A DNA stretch of 64,000 nucleotides from GCA-2684655 sp045105235. GTDB lineage: Bacteria > Planctomycetota > UBA1135 > UBA2386. Below, piece by piece: positions 42,464-52,071 of the stretch. Under the pieces are notes generated by a model. The model saw only the letters and a program-made list of their open reading frames with translations, was not told the origin of the DNA and did not search any database. The stretch covers positions 62,001 through 126,000 of the forward strand of contig JBGCDH010000016.1 of the NCBI GenBank assembly GCA_045105235.1, read 5' to 3'. The position numbers and the translations under genes are program-made. Each line of letters opens with the position of its first letter. The first letter of the stretch is position 1.

Positions 42464-43930
42464 GTGAAGATCTCCGTTGTTGAGGTTGCCCTGGGTCGAA
42501 CCCCGGCCGCCACGCGCATGCCGTTTCGCTTTGGCGCCGTTACGGTGCGCGAAGCGGAGTTTCTGACCTGTCGCGTGCGCGTGCGCGCGGCTGGCGACGG
42601 CGGCCGCGAGGTCGCCGGCTGGTCGGGCGACTTGCTCGTGCCGCGCTGGTTCCGCAAGGACAATGACGCGACGCCGTCGCAGGATGCGGACGCCTTGGCG
42701 GAAGCTGCGCAGCAGGCTGCGGATGGCTTCGCCGCGCAGTCTGCAGACACGGCTTTTGGACTCTGGCGCAGCACCTACGGCGACCGCGTGGGCCGTCAGC
42801 CCAGCGACCGGCCCGATCTACTGGTGCGCGGCTTTGGCGTAGCCCTGGTGGAACGCGCGGTGCTCGACGCGGTTTGTCGGCTCGCGGCGATGCCGTTCGC
42901 CCAGGCTCTTCGCGAAGACCTCTTTGGCTTCCGACCCGGCGACGTGCACGAGTCCCTGCGCGATTGGCAGTGGCAGCAAGATCTGCCGCAATCGCCGTCG
43001 TCGAAGATCCACGTGCGCCACACCGTGGGCATGCTCGATTCGCTTCGGGCTGCGGACATCGACGCCGCGGCCCGCGTCGAGGACGGACTGCCGCAGGCGC
43101 TGGAGGAGGACATCGACCGCTACGGTTTGCGCTGGTTCAAGATCAAGATCGGTGCCGGGATCGATGCAGACCGGCAGCGATTGCTCGACCTTGCCGCCTT
43201 CTTTGCGGAACGCGCCTCGAATGGCGGCGGCGGCGGCGGCGGCGGCGAAGCGTTCGCGATGGCCGGCTTCTCCCTCGATGGCAACGAGCAGTATCAGGAC
43301 ACGGAGCAGCTCGCGGAGCTGCTCGAATTGGTGCACAGCGATCCGCTTGGGCGCGACTTCCTAGAGCGACTGGCGTGGATCGAGCAGCCGTTGGCCCGTG
43401 GCGTCACGTTTGAGCCCGCGCGGCACAAGGCTGTTTCTCGGGTTGCGAAATTTGGCCCGCTGATCCTCGACGAAGCCGACGTCTCGATCGACGCGTTTCC
43501 GCGCGCCCTGGAGCTTGGCTACCGCGGCATCTCCGTCAAAAACTGCAAGGGAGTGTTCCGCGCGCTCTGCAACGCGGGGCTTTGTCGGCTGCAGGAAGGG
43601 CGTTTTCAGACGGGGGAGGACCTGACCAACGTCGGCGTCTTGCCGCTGCAGCAGGATCTGGTCACGGCCAGCGTGCTCGGGCTCCCGCACGTCGAGCGCA
43701 ACGGCCATCACTACTTCCGAGGCTTGGACCATCTTGGCGCGGAGCGCGCCGAACGGGCGCTGGCGGCCCACGGGGATCTCTACCAGCGGCTGGGCTCGTC
43801 GTCGGCGGCGCTGCGCATCGAGGAGGGGCAGATCGACGCGTCGTCGGCACTTGCGGCGAAGGGATACGGCACCGAAATGCAGGATCTCGTCGATGGTCTT
43901 CAGGTGGCGGCGTCGGGAGACGCTGGATAG
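42464..43930 (+). CDS. Enolase superfamily (mandelate racemase-like) protein
   Basis: 488 residues from GTG at 42464. The C-terminal barrel shows the KxK motif (WFKIKIGAG), the metal-ligand positions SLDGNEQY, WIEQPL and LILDEADVS, and SVKNCKG, typical of mandelate racemase/muconate-lactonizing/sugar-acid dehydratase members. It should abstract the proton alpha to a carboxylate, most likely dehydrating a sugar acid. A poly-Gly stretch (GGGGGGGG) sits in the barrel region. It is the first of four genes; the OYE-type gene begins 61 bp after it. Confidence 0.85.
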   Translation: MKISVVEVALGRTPAATRMPFRFGAVTVREAEFLTCRVRVRAAGDGGREVAGWSGDLLVPRWFRKDNDATPSQDADALAEAAQQAADGFAAQSADTAFGLWRSTYGDRVGRQPSDRPDLLVRGFGVALVERAVLDAVCRLAAMPFAQALREDLFGFRPGDVHESLRDWQWQQDLPQSPSSKIHVRHTVGMLDSLRAADIDAAARVEDGLPQALEEDIDRYGLRWFKIKIGAGIDADRQRLLDLAAFFAERASNGGGGGGGGEAFAMAGFSLDGNEQYQDTEQLAELLELVHSDPLGRDFLERLAWIEQPLARGVTFEPARHKAVSRVAKFGPLILDEADVSIDAFPRALELGYRGISVKNCKGVFRALCNAGLCRLQEGRFQTGEDLTNVGVLPLQQDLVTASVLGLPHVERNGHHYFRGLDHLGAERAERALAAHGDLYQRLGSSSAALRIEEGQIDASSALAAKGYGTEMQDLVDGLQVAASGDAG

Positions 43931-43990
43931 GCGATCGGCCGGCCCGTCGTACGCTTGCAACTGGCGCGGCATGCTGGACAGTCAACTGCC

Positions 43991-45421
43991 GTGAGAATCC
44001 AAGCGCCAGGGCACTTTCGTTCCGTTGATGTGTTCGCGCAGCACCTGCGCACGATCGATCCGACCTGGGAGATCGACGCCGAGCTCGGTGGCCCGGGTGG
44101 CGCACTCGCGCAGCCGATCGAGGTGCACGGTCAAACGCTCGGCAATCGTTTTGCCTGCCATCCGATGGAGGGCTGGGACGGCACCGGCGATGGTCAAGCG
44201 ACGGACCTGACCTTGCGGCGCTGGGCCAACTTTGGCCGTTCGGGCGCCGCGCTGGTTTGGGGGGGCGAAGCGTTTGCCGTGCAGCGCGACGGTCGGGCCA
44301 ACGACCGCCAGCTCTACCTGGATCCGGCCGTCGATGCGGGCGCGACGATGGCCAAGCTGCTCGCGGCCCTGCGCGAAGGCGAGCGCGATGCGGGCGGCAG
44401 CGATTCGTTTGTCGGCCTGCAGCTCACGCACAGCGGTCGTTTCTCGCGGCCCGATGGCCCGCCGGCGCCGCGGAACGGGCAGCGCCACCCCGTTTTGGCC
44501 ATCAAGTATCCGCACACGGCGGACGCGCCGGTGCTGACCGACGGCGAACTCGAGCAGATCGGCGACAACTACGTGCGCTCGGCGAAGCTGGCCCAAGAAG
44601 CGGGCTTCGACTTTGTCGACGTCAAGTCGTGCCATGGCTACCTGCTGCACGAGCTGTTGGGAGCGCGCCAGCGCGACGGCAGCTACGGCGGTGCGACGCT
44701 TGCGGACCGCACCCGGCTGTTTGAGCGCATCGTCGCCGGCATCCGCCGCGATTGCCCCGGGCTGCACATTGGCGTGCGCCTGTCGCTCGCGGATCTGGTG
44801 CCGTTCGAAAAAGATCCCGAGACGCGCCTGGGTCGACCGATGGCGTGTGAACTTCCCTACCTGCACGGCTTCGGCGTCGATGCGCAGCATCCGGATCGCT
44901 TCGACATGACGGAGCCGATGCAGCTGCTGCGTCGCTACGAAGAGCTCGGCATCGAACTCGTCAACGTGACGCTCGGCTCGCCCTACTACAACCCGCACCT
45001 GCAGCGCCCTGCGGCCTACCCGCCGAGCGATGGCTACCAGCCGCCAGCGGACCCGCTGCAATTCGTCAAGGTGCACCTCGACGCGGTGCGCGATGCCAAG
45101 CGGGCTTTCCCCAAGCTGAAGTTCGTGGGCACCGGTTACACCTACTTGCAGGAGTGGTTGGCGCACTGTGGCCAGCACGAGGTCGCACAGGGCCACGTCG
45201 ATTTTGTCGGGCTCGGACGCATGCTGCTGAGCTATCCGGATCTGCCGCGCGACGTCATTGCCGGCAACGATCTGCAGAAAAAGCGCATTTGCCGCACGTT
45301 CTCCGACTGCACGACCGGGCCGCGCAACGGCATGATCAGCGGCTGCTTCCCGCTCGATCCGTTCTACAAAAAGATGCCGGAAGCGGCTCGCATCAAAGAG
45401 CTGCGGAGCGCGGCGAAATGA
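43991..45421 (+). CDS. OYE-family NADH:flavin oxidoreductase
   Basis: 476 residues from GTG at 43991. The FMN barrel motifs are visible: NRFACHPMEGWDGTGDG, GLQLTHSGRFSRP, DVKSCHGYLLHELLGARQR, GLGRMLLSYPDLP. The C-terminus carries CRTFSDCTTGPRNGMISGC, a Cys pattern (C-x5-C-x10-C) that may hold a cofactor or be structural, different from the usual CxxCxxxC of the DCR group. It should reduce an activated double bond or oxidise a related alcohol. It overlaps the Nramp-like gene by four bases (ATGA). Confidence 0.85.
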   Translation: MRIQAPGHFRSVDVFAQHLRTIDPTWEIDAELGGPGGALAQPIEVHGQTLGNRFACHPMEGWDGTGDGQATDLTLRRWANFGRSGAALVWGGEAFAVQRDGRANDRQLYLDPAVDAGATMAKLLAALREGERDAGGSDSFVGLQLTHSGRFSRPDGPPAPRNGQRHPVLAIKYPHTADAPVLTDGELEQIGDNYVRSAKLAQEAGFDFVDVKSCHGYLLHELLGARQRDGSYGGATLADRTRLFERIVAGIRRDCPGLHIGVRLSLADLVPFEKDPETRLGRPMACELPYLHGFGVDAQHPDRFDMTEPMQLLRRYEELGIELVNVTLGSPYYNPHLQRPAAYPPSDGYQPPADPLQFVKVHLDAVRDAKRAFPKLKFVGTGYTYLQEWLAHCGQHEVAQGHVDFVGLGRMLLSYPDLPRDVIAGNDLQKKRICRTFSDCTTGPRNGMISGCFPLDPFYKKMPEAARIKELRSAAK

Positions 45422-46797
45422 GCGACGCCGAACTCGATCAGGTTCGTCAGGGCCTGCGCATGGCCACGCCGCCGGATCCGAAGAAGCTCGCGGCGGAGAA
45501 GGCCCTGCTGCGCGAACTCGAGTCGGCGCCTGTCGGCCGGCGCTGGCTCGGCTACATGAAGTTTCTCGGGCCTGGCTACCTGCAGAGTGCGATGACGCTC
45601 GGCAGCGGCACGGCCGCGAGCAGCCTGTTTGCGGGCGCGGTGTTCGGCTACGAGCTGCTGTGGGTTGCGCCAATCGGCATGGTGCTCGGGATCCTCGTCA
45701 TGGGCGTCGTGTCGCACCAGACGCTGTCGACCGGGCAGCGCGTTCTGCCCGCGATGGCGACGCACGCCGGCAAGTGGATCGCTGCGGGCTTTGCGGTTGC
45801 CGCCATGCTCGCCTCGATCGTCTGGCACTTCCCGCAGTACAACCTGGCCGCCGCCGTGCTGGTCGATGCGGCCGAAGTGGCGACGGGCGCCGACAGCATC
45901 TCGCCGATGCTGGCGAGCGTTGTCGTGATGTTCTGGGCGATTTCGCTGTCGCTGACCTACGGCAAGAGCTCGGGGCTGGTGCGCTTCTACGAGAGCTTCC
46001 TGAAATACACCGTCTGGGGCATCGTCGTCTTGCTCGCTTGGGTTGTCATCAACACGCAGACCGATTGGGGCGCGGTCGCGAGCGGCTTTGTGCCGAGCGT
46101 GCCGGAGGATCGCAACGGCCTGCACGCGGTTGAAGTGATCGTTGCCGGCATCGCGGCGGCCGTCGGCGTCAATATGCTGCTGCTCTACCCATACAGTCTG
46201 CAGGCGCGCGGCTGGGGCCGTGAGCACCGCGGCCTGGCCCGCTTCGATTTGTGCACGGGCATGCTGCTGCCGTATGCGCTGGCAAGTTCGCTGATGGTGA
46301 TTGCGGCAACCAACACGCTGCACGGCACCGGCGTGGGCAAGGGCGCTGCGGTCTCAGAGCTAGCCGTCGTGCTCGGGGACGTGATCGGCCCTGTCAGCGG
46401 CCGTTTGCTGTTTGACCTGGGCATGCTCGCCATGGCGCTCAGCACGATCACGCTGCACATGGTGTGCTGCGGGTTTGTTGCGATGGAGTGGTTTGGGCTG
46501 CCGTTCGGTTCGCGCAAGCAGAGGCTGTGCATGCTGCTGCCGCTGCCAGGCGTGCTTGCGCCGCTGTTCTGGGGCGATCTGGCCGTCTACTTGGCGCTGC
46601 CGACGACCGTGATTTGCGGTGCCATGCTGCCGATCGCCTACCTCGGCTTCCTGATCCTGCAGCGCAGTCGTGCCTACCTTGGCGACGACCGCCCGACCGG
46701 CTGGCGCGGCTTCGTGGCGACAGCTGGTCTGGTGCTGGCCGCCGGCGTGATCGTGACGTCCCTTACGATCTATTTGATGGACCGCTTCGGATCCTGA
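45418..46797 (+). CDS. Nramp-like transporter with altered metal motifs
   Basis: 459 residues, about 11 membrane helices. It has the Nramp shape (GPGYLQSAMTLGSGTAAS in helix 1, YNLAAAVLV in helix 3, NMLLLYPYSLQARGW in helix 6). Two metal-ligand signatures of real Nramp proteins are lost: DPGN of helix 1 is replaced, and MPHNLYLH of helix 6 reads MLLLYPYSL. The substrate is therefore probably not Mn or Fe. Its position between catabolic enzymes, overlapping both neighbours, suggests it imports the pathway substrate. Cytoplasmic membrane. Confidence 0.8.
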   Translation: MSDAELDQVRQGLRMATPPDPKKLAAEKALLRELESAPVGRRWLGYMKFLGPGYLQSAMTLGSGTAASSLFAGAVFGYELLWVAPIGMVLGILVMGVVSHQTLSTGQRVLPAMATHAGKWIAAGFAVAAMLASIVWHFPQYNLAAAVLVDAAEVATGADSISPMLASVVVMFWAISLSLTYGKSSGLVRFYESFLKYTVWGIVVLLAWVVINTQTDWGAVASGFVPSVPEDRNGLHAVEVIVAGIAAAVGVNMLLLYPYSLQARGWGREHRGLARFDLCTGMLLPYALASSLMVIAATNTLHGTGVGKGAAVSELAVVLGDVIGPVSGRLLFDLGMLAMALSTITLHMVCCGFVAMEWFGLPFGSRKQRLCMLLPLPGVLAPLFWGDLAVYLALPTTVICGAMLPIAYLGFLILQRSRAYLGDDRPTGWRGFVATAGLVLAAGVIVTSLTIYLMDRFGS

Positions 46798-47966
46798 TGG
46801 CTGCTCCTTCGCCCTCGTCTTCGCAAATGCCCAATACCTCGCCGACGTTTCGCCTTTGCTTTGGTGCGCTGCACGTCGTGATGCGCCCGGAATACCGCGA
46901 GTCTGGACACAGCCTCGCGACCCCAGGCAATGCGCTCGAGATCGAAGAGTCGCTCGACTGGCCGGCGACGATGGCGCTGCGTCGCGACATGGACGGTCTT
47001 GGCATTGGCATTGCCGAAGCGATGGACACGGCGCAGCGGTTCTTCATTGGCTGGCCGGCGGCGCGCCGCCTGATCGCCGAGACGGGGGCCCTGAAGCTCG
47101 CCAGCGGCTTTTGCGCGGGCGCTGGCACCGACCAGCTCAACGCCATCCGAGGCCAGACGGACCTCGTCGATGCCGTGGTTGAGCAGTGCGCCTACATCAC
47201 GTCGCATGGCGGCATCCCGGTCATCCTGCCGATGCCCTGGCTTTGCGCTCAGGATGCGGACGAGCAGCAATACGTCGCCGTCTACGAAGCGATCATCCGG
47301 CAGGTGCGCGGGCCGATCTTCCTGCACTGGCTTGGCCCCATGTTCTTGTCGTCGCTCGAGGGCTATTTCCCGGGGCGTAGCTTTGAACGCATCATGGCGA
47401 TCGATCCGTCGGTCGTGCGCGGCTGCAAGCTATCGCTGCTGGACCGCGGCTTCGAAGAGCGCACGCGCCGGGCTTTGCTGCCGTACGAGCAGATTGTCCT
47501 GACCGGCGATGACTTCCACTTCGGCCAGCTCATGCTCGGCGCGGAAGGCAGTGAGACGCCAACCCGCACGACCCGCATCGGGGATCGCACTGTGGCACTC
47601 GGCGACTTCAGCCATGCGCTGCTTGGCATCTTCGACGCGATCGCGGCGCCGACCCGTGACGCTCTCGAGGTGCTCAAGCAGGGAGATCGAGCGGGTTTCA
47701 CCGAGCGTATGGAGCGCTGCGAAGAGCTCGGTCGCTTTGTGTTCCAGGAGCCGACCCAGCACTACAAGGCTGGGCTGGCGTTTTTGGCCTGGCTCAACGG
47801 GCTGCAGGAGAACTTCCTGTTGGTCAACCGCGAGGACGAGGCGCGCGACCATGCGCACTACCTGCGCTGCGCCGAGCTGGCGCGCGCAGCGGGCTGCGTG
47901 CGCAACCCAGACACGTTTGATGCGCGCCTGCGGCAGTTTGCCGCTGGCGGCGCATCTGCCGGCTAG
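46797..47966 (+). CDS. DUF993 family, dihydrodipicolinate-synthase-like aldolase
   Basis: 389 residues; ATG 46797 overlaps the transporter stop (TGATG). Matches the DUF993 family by eye (WPATMALRRDMDGLGIGIAE, DTAQRFFIGWPAARRLI, GAGTDQLNAI, IFLHWLGPMF, KLSLLDRGFEE, LTGDDFHFG, HALLGIFDAI, YKAGLAFLAWLNG). The family belongs with the DHDPS/aldolase TIM barrels, where a lysine (here KLSLLD) forms a Schiff base. With the enolase-type dehydratase it suggests a dehydratase-aldolase route for a sugar acid. It ends overlapping the convergent S8 protease gene by four bases. Confidence 0.85.
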   Translation: MAAPSPSSSQMPNTSPTFRLCFGALHVVMRPEYRESGHSLATPGNALEIEESLDWPATMALRRDMDGLGIGIAEAMDTAQRFFIGWPAARRLIAETGALKLASGFCAGAGTDQLNAIRGQTDLVDAVVEQCAYITSHGGIPVILPMPWLCAQDADEQQYVAVYEAIIRQVRGPIFLHWLGPMFLSSLEGYFPGRSFERIMAIDPSVVRGCKLSLLDRGFEERTRRALLPYEQIVLTGDDFHFGQLMLGAEGSETPTRTTRIGDRTVALGDFSHALLGIFDAIAAPTRDALEVLKQGDRAGFTERMERCEELGRFVFQEPTQHYKAGLAFLAWLNGLQENFLLVNREDEARDHAHYLRCAELARAAGCVRNPDTFDARLRQFAAGGASAG

Positions 47967-50821
47967 CTGCCGATGGTGGCCGTGCCGCCGTTCGACATCA
48001 CGATCGACAGGCTGTTGACCGTCGGCTCCCAGATGGCCCACTGGTGGAAGACCTCGAGGCCCAGCAGGGTCTGGTCGTTGGGAATCGAGATGCTCGATTG
48101 GCCGTCGCCGTTGCCGTCCGTGATCGCGAGATCGAGCACGTCGGTCGAAACCAGCAGGTCGCAGCCAGGCGCGCCCGGCAGCATCAGCGGCAGCGGCTGA
48201 CCCTGCGAGGTCTGGTTGGACAGGCCTGAGACCAGCACGGCAAAGGTCGACGGCAGCGCGTCGCGCACCGTTGGCGAGTAGCTTGCGCCGAGCTGCGGCA
48301 GGCCGCTGGCGGCGATCGCCGGCGTCAAGAAGTTGGACTGGGCCGCGCAGTTCACGCGCCATGACGGGCGCTGCACGAGTGTCGATTGCGTCCAGTTCGG
48401 CTGGCCGTTGGCCGGATCGCGCCAAAAGCCGATGCCGTTGGTGCCGCCGGTCAGCGTGTTGATGTAGGCGTTCTGCCCGCTCGTATCCAAGCCGAGGTAG
48501 AACGTGCCGGTCAGCGCAACCGGCGTGCCAAACGTCGCCGTGTAAAACTGCTGCGATGGGCCAACCGTGACCGTGGTGCTCGCAAATGGCGTCGCAGCCG
48601 GCGCGCCGCCCGCATCGAGATAGATGTGCGCGGCCACGCTGACCGTGCCGCCGGTGGACGCGGTCCAGATATCAAACGCGTTGACGGTCAGCCCGCCGGT
48701 GTTCTGCACCTGGTAGCAGTATTCGTTGTCGCGCGTGTCCTGGCTCAAAGAGCCGCCGTTGGCGTTCAGGTCCGGGCACGGCACCGGCACGCTGACCGAG
48801 CCTTCGCAGCCTTGGCCAAACGTCAAGAACGTTGCGTAGCCAGCGCCGGCATCGACGTCGCCGGTCGCGCACAGGCCAAAGCCAGACGGGCCCACGGGGA
48901 TCGATGCGCCGGTGACTTCAAACGTCCAGGTGCCGGCTTGGGGCGAGGCGATGGCAACGCGTTCGACGTTGTTCTTGAGGTCGGCGATGCCGCCCGTTGT
49001 CGACCAGCCGCCGGCAAAGATGTTGCCGCGGTAGACCGTTCCGTTGGGCGCGGTTGCGACCAGGTCGAGGTTGTTGACGACCGGGTTCGATGCGTTGACG
49101 GTGCCGGCGTAGTCGGAGAAGCACAGCGTCACTTCGAGCGGCCGCGAGCTGCTCAGCACGTTGAGTGCAAACTGGCGCGTTTGGCCGGTGGTCAGACCGC
49201 CGCTGCGGCGCTGGTCCACGACCCAAAGAGCGTCGCTATCGCCAGCAAAGTAGAGCGAGTCGTCGAGCACGACGCGGCCCCAGCCTTCCGTGCTGTTCGG
49301 GTAGCCGCTCACGCCGGTCATGTCGCGCGAGGTGTTGATGAGCACCGACTTGATCAGCGCGTTGCTGGGCGTCAGCGTGTTGCCGGGCGTGGCCACTCCC
49401 GTTGGGTAAAAGCCCTCCATGAAGTACTGGCGCACGATGGCGGCAGCGGCTGTCGCGCTTGGGCAAGCCATGCTGGTGCCGGTCAGCGACGAGGTGCCGC
49501 AGCCGCTGGTGCTCGCCGAGACGATGCTGCAGCCCGGCGTGAACAGGTCCGGCTTTTGGCGGCCATCGGCCGTTGGCCCCACGCCGCCACCGCACTTCGA
49601 GTTGGCGGAGTTGCCGTTTTGGCCGTTGCCGACCGCGACGAGGTTCTTGGCGTTCTCGGGGTTGCGCAGCGTCGACTGGTTGGTTTCGGCGAAGAACACG
49701 AGGTTCTCCTCGAAGTTCCAGTGGAACAGGTCAATCGCGTTGCAGTGCGAGTTGTAGGACGTGGTGCCGTCGTTGCCCCACGAGTTGGTGTGCAGGCGGG
49801 CGCCGGCGTTGCTGTGCGTCGTGGCCCGCGTGTACCAGACGTTGGCCGAGTAGTCCGAACTCGTGGCCATACGCGCCATGTAGGCGAGGCCGCGGTTGCT
49901 GGTGCTGCCGGTCACCGGCTGGGCGTCGCCGAGAGCCGTGCCGGCGGTGTGCGTGCCGTGCAGGTTTGCATTGGTGCTGCCCGAGCGGAACACGATCTTG
50001 CGGTGGTTGGGACCGATCGGGTTGGCGGTGTCGTTGAAGTAGCACGACGACGCGTTTACGGCACCGTCCATGTGGCCGATGATCTGCCCTTCGCCGTGCA
50101 GGCCTTCGTTCCAGATCCGGGTGTTGCCCGACTGGCCGGATTGCACGGTCCAGACCATGTCGTCGTTGCGCGGGGCGACGACGCTCTCGGCCTCGATCCA
50201 CTGCACGTCGTGGCACTTGGCCACCGCGAACAGGTCCTTCTGGGCGACCTGTGCGACGATCAGCGCGCGGCTTTCGACCTGGTTTTGCTCGGCGACCACG
50301 GCTCCCGCAGCTTCGAGCTGCTGGATCAGGGTAGCGGCCGGCACGCCGTCAAATCCGACGATGGTCAGCCGACCTGCCGGTGCGCGCTGGAGCAGCAGCG
50401 GATCGATGCGCCATGCGGTGTGCATCGGCGACGACCAGAGGATCTCTTCGGCGGTTTTGCTCGCGGCGATCTGCGCGCGCGTGCCGCGCACGAGGAACGC
50501 ATGGTTCGGCACGTAGTCGAGCACATCGAGGCCACGCTCGCGCAGCGCTTGCTGCTGGGCTTCGGTGACCGGGCCACTGAGCTGCACGACAAAGTAGTCG
50601 CCGCGGTCCTGGCCGGGTCGGCTCTGCAGCTCGACGGGGATGGCGGGGCCGGCCGTGCGGGTGTCAAAATCGCCGTATTTGAGCGAGAGGCGGCGCAGTT
50701 CGGCAGCGCGTCGATTCGCCTCTTCAAAGCTGATGGCTCCTTCGACGGGTAGAAGCTCTTGGGCGAGAGACGGGGCGCAGAGCCCAACGGCCGCCAGGAT
50801 GGCGGATGTGGTGATTCGCAT
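47963..50821 (-). CDS. Secreted S8 (subtilisin-like) serine protease
   Basis: 952 residues from ATG at 50821, signal peptide MRITTSAILAAVGLCAPSLA. An N-terminal propeptide-like region (GDYFVVQLSGPVTEAQQQAL) is followed by the catalytic domain with Asp252 (GHMDGAV), His291 (LHGTHTAGT) and Ser450 (GTSMACP). After it a beta-rich domain (LEVTLCFSDYAGTVNASNPVVNNLDLVA, seen in pieces) resembles the P/homologous or beta-sandwich C-domain. The long C-terminal part includes FGQGCEGSVSVPV and a lectin-like stretch, ending SLSIVMSNGG. The protease should be exported; the tail may hold it on the cell surface. It is divergent from dus (182 bp). Confidence 0.9.
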   Translation of the reverse strand: MRITTSAILAAVGLCAPSLAQELLPVEGAISFEEANRRAAELRRLSLKYGDFDTRTAGPAIPVELQSRPGQDRGDYFVVQLSGPVTEAQQQALRERGLDVLDYVPNHAFLVRGTRAQIAASKTAEEILWSSPMHTAWRIDPLLLQRAPAGRLTIVGFDGVPAATLIQQLEAAGAVVAEQNQVESRALIVAQVAQKDLFAVAKCHDVQWIEAESVVAPRNDDMVWTVQSGQSGNTRIWNEGLHGEGQIIGHMDGAVNASSCYFNDTANPIGPNHRKIVFRSGSTNANLHGTHTAGTALGDAQPVTGSTSNRGLAYMARMATSSDYSANVWYTRATTHSNAGARLHTNSWGNDGTTSYNSHCNAIDLFHWNFEENLVFFAETNQSTLRNPENAKNLVAVGNGQNGNSANSKCGGGVGPTADGRQKPDLFTPGCSIVSASTSGCGTSSLTGTSMACPSATAAAAIVRQYFMEGFYPTGVATPGNTLTPSNALIKSVLINTSRDMTGVSGYPNSTEGWGRVVLDDSLYFAGDSDALWVVDQRRSGGLTTGQTRQFALNVLSSSRPLEVTLCFSDYAGTVNASNPVVNNLDLVATAPNGTVYRGNIFAGGWSTTGGIADLKNNVERVAIASPQAGTWTFEVTGASIPVGPSGFGLCATGDVDAGAGYATFLTFGQGCEGSVSVPVPCPDLNANGGSLSQDTRDNEYCYQVQNTGGLTVNAFDIWTASTGGTVSVAAHIYLDAGGAPAATPFASTTVTVGPSQQFYTATFGTPVALTGTFYLGLDTSGQNAYINTLTGGTNGIGFWRDPANGQPNWTQSTLVQRPSWRVNCAAQSNFLTPAIAASGLPQLGASYSPTVRDALPSTFAVLVSGLSNQTSQGQPLPLMLPGAPGCDLLVSTDVLDLAITDGNGDGQSSISIPNDQTLLGLEVFHQWAIWEPTVNSLSIVMSNGGTATIGS

Positions 50822-51003
50822 GTTGGTAGACGGAGCAGACCTGAGAGGGCAGGCAGGTCGTTTCGGCTCGGTTTGTGAAACGAAGCCGATTGCACAGTCT
50901 ACCCGGATTGGGGTGGGCGGTTTCACCTCTTGATTGCGCATGACCGGATCGGCGAGGCAGGCGGCGACTGGCGCGCCATGCCCAGATCGGGCACGCTGCG
51001 CGC

Positions 51004-52071
51004 GTGTTTGCCCCGTTGCGCATCGGTGACTTTGAAATCGGCCTCTGCGCCGTGCAGGCTGCGTTGAGCGGCTACTCGGACTTGGCCATGCGCACGGTCG
51101 CGCGCGAGCACGGTGCCGCTTACGCGATCAACGAGGTCGTGCTCGATTCGCTCGTGCTGCAGAAGGGCAAGCTACAGCGGCGCATTTTGTCCGTGCCCGA
51201 GCACGACCACCCGGTGGGTGGCCAGCTCATGGGCAGCCAGCCCGAGACGTTTGGCCAGGCCGCGCGCGAACTCGTGCGCGCGGGCTACGACATCGTCGAC
51301 ATCAACTTTGGCTGCCCGGTCAACAAGGTGCTCGGGCGTCGGCGCGGCGGCTGGCTGCTGCAAGATCCCGATACCGCGCTTGCGATCGTCCAGTCGGTTC
51401 TCGATGCCGTGCAGGGTGATGCTCCGGTCACGGTCAAGATGCGTCGCGGCAGCGACGATTCGCCGGAGGCAGAAGCGCGCTTTTGGACGATCCTCGAAGG
51501 CGCCATCGAGCGCGGCATCGCCGCCGTCACGGTTCATCCGCGCACCGTTGCGCAAAAGTACGTTGGGCCTAGCCGTTGGCCGTTCTTGTCCGAAGTGCGC
51601 CGGCGGGTCGGCCCAGACTTCACCGTGCTCGGCAGCGGCGATTTGTTCTCGCCCTACGACGTGCTCGACATGATGCGCGAGACCGGCGTCAACGGCGTCA
51701 CGGTTGCGCGCGGCTGCATCGGCAATCCGTTTGTGTTTGGCCAGATCCGCGATCTGCTCGCCGGGCAGACGCCCAAGCGGCCGACCTGCGCGCAGCAGCG
51801 GGCGGCGATCGAGCGTCACTGGCAGCTCGCCCTGCCGTTTTATGGCGACGAAAAGCGGGCGCTGCCGCCGGTGCGCATGCACGTCATCAAGTATGCGCAG
51901 TACCACCGGGAGCCGGTTGCCGCGCGCGAGCGATTGGTTCGAGTGCGCAAACCCGAAGAGCTGCATCAAGCCGTGCAGGAGGTGTTTGATGACCGTCACG
52001 ACGAAGGTCGGAGCGTCGAATTGCTGCGCGAAGACGCAGTGGTTCCTGCTTTGCAGGGCTGCGGCAAATGA
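51004..52071 (+). CDS. dus: tRNA-dihydrouridine synthase
   Basis: 355 residues from GTG at 51004. FMN barrel with the catalytic-Cys motif INFGCPVNKVLG, SGYSDLAMRTVAREHGAAY, GQLMGSQPETF, VTVHPRTVAQKYVGPSRW and VARGCIGNPFVFG. Reduces uridines in the tRNA D-loop. It overlaps the downstream coiled-coil gene (ATGA, four bases), so the two are co-expressed. Which Dus subgroup (A, B or C) it belongs to is not resolved. Confidence 0.92.
   Translation: MFAPLRIGDFEIGLCAVQAALSGYSDLAMRTVAREHGAAYAINEVVLDSLVLQKGKLQRRILSVPEHDHPVGGQLMGSQPETFGQAARELVRAGYDIVDINFGCPVNKVLGRRRGGWLLQDPDTALAIVQSVLDAVQGDAPVTVKMRRGSDDSPEAEARFWTILEGAIERGIAAVTVHPRTVAQKYVGPSRWPFLSEVRRRVGPDFTVLGSGDLFSPYDVLDMMRETGVNGVTVARGCIGNPFVFGQIRDLLAGQTPKRPTCAQQRAAIERHWQLALPFYGDEKRALPPVRMHVIKYAQYHREPVAARERLVRVRKPEELHQAVQEVFDDRHDEGRSVELLREDAVVPALQGCGK

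Noticed and set aside
48386..50752. Plus-strand frame of about 790 codons opposite the S8 protease
   Set aside because: Arg/Ala/Val-rich shadow with no recognisable motif; the minus strand has an intact catalytic triad and signal peptide.
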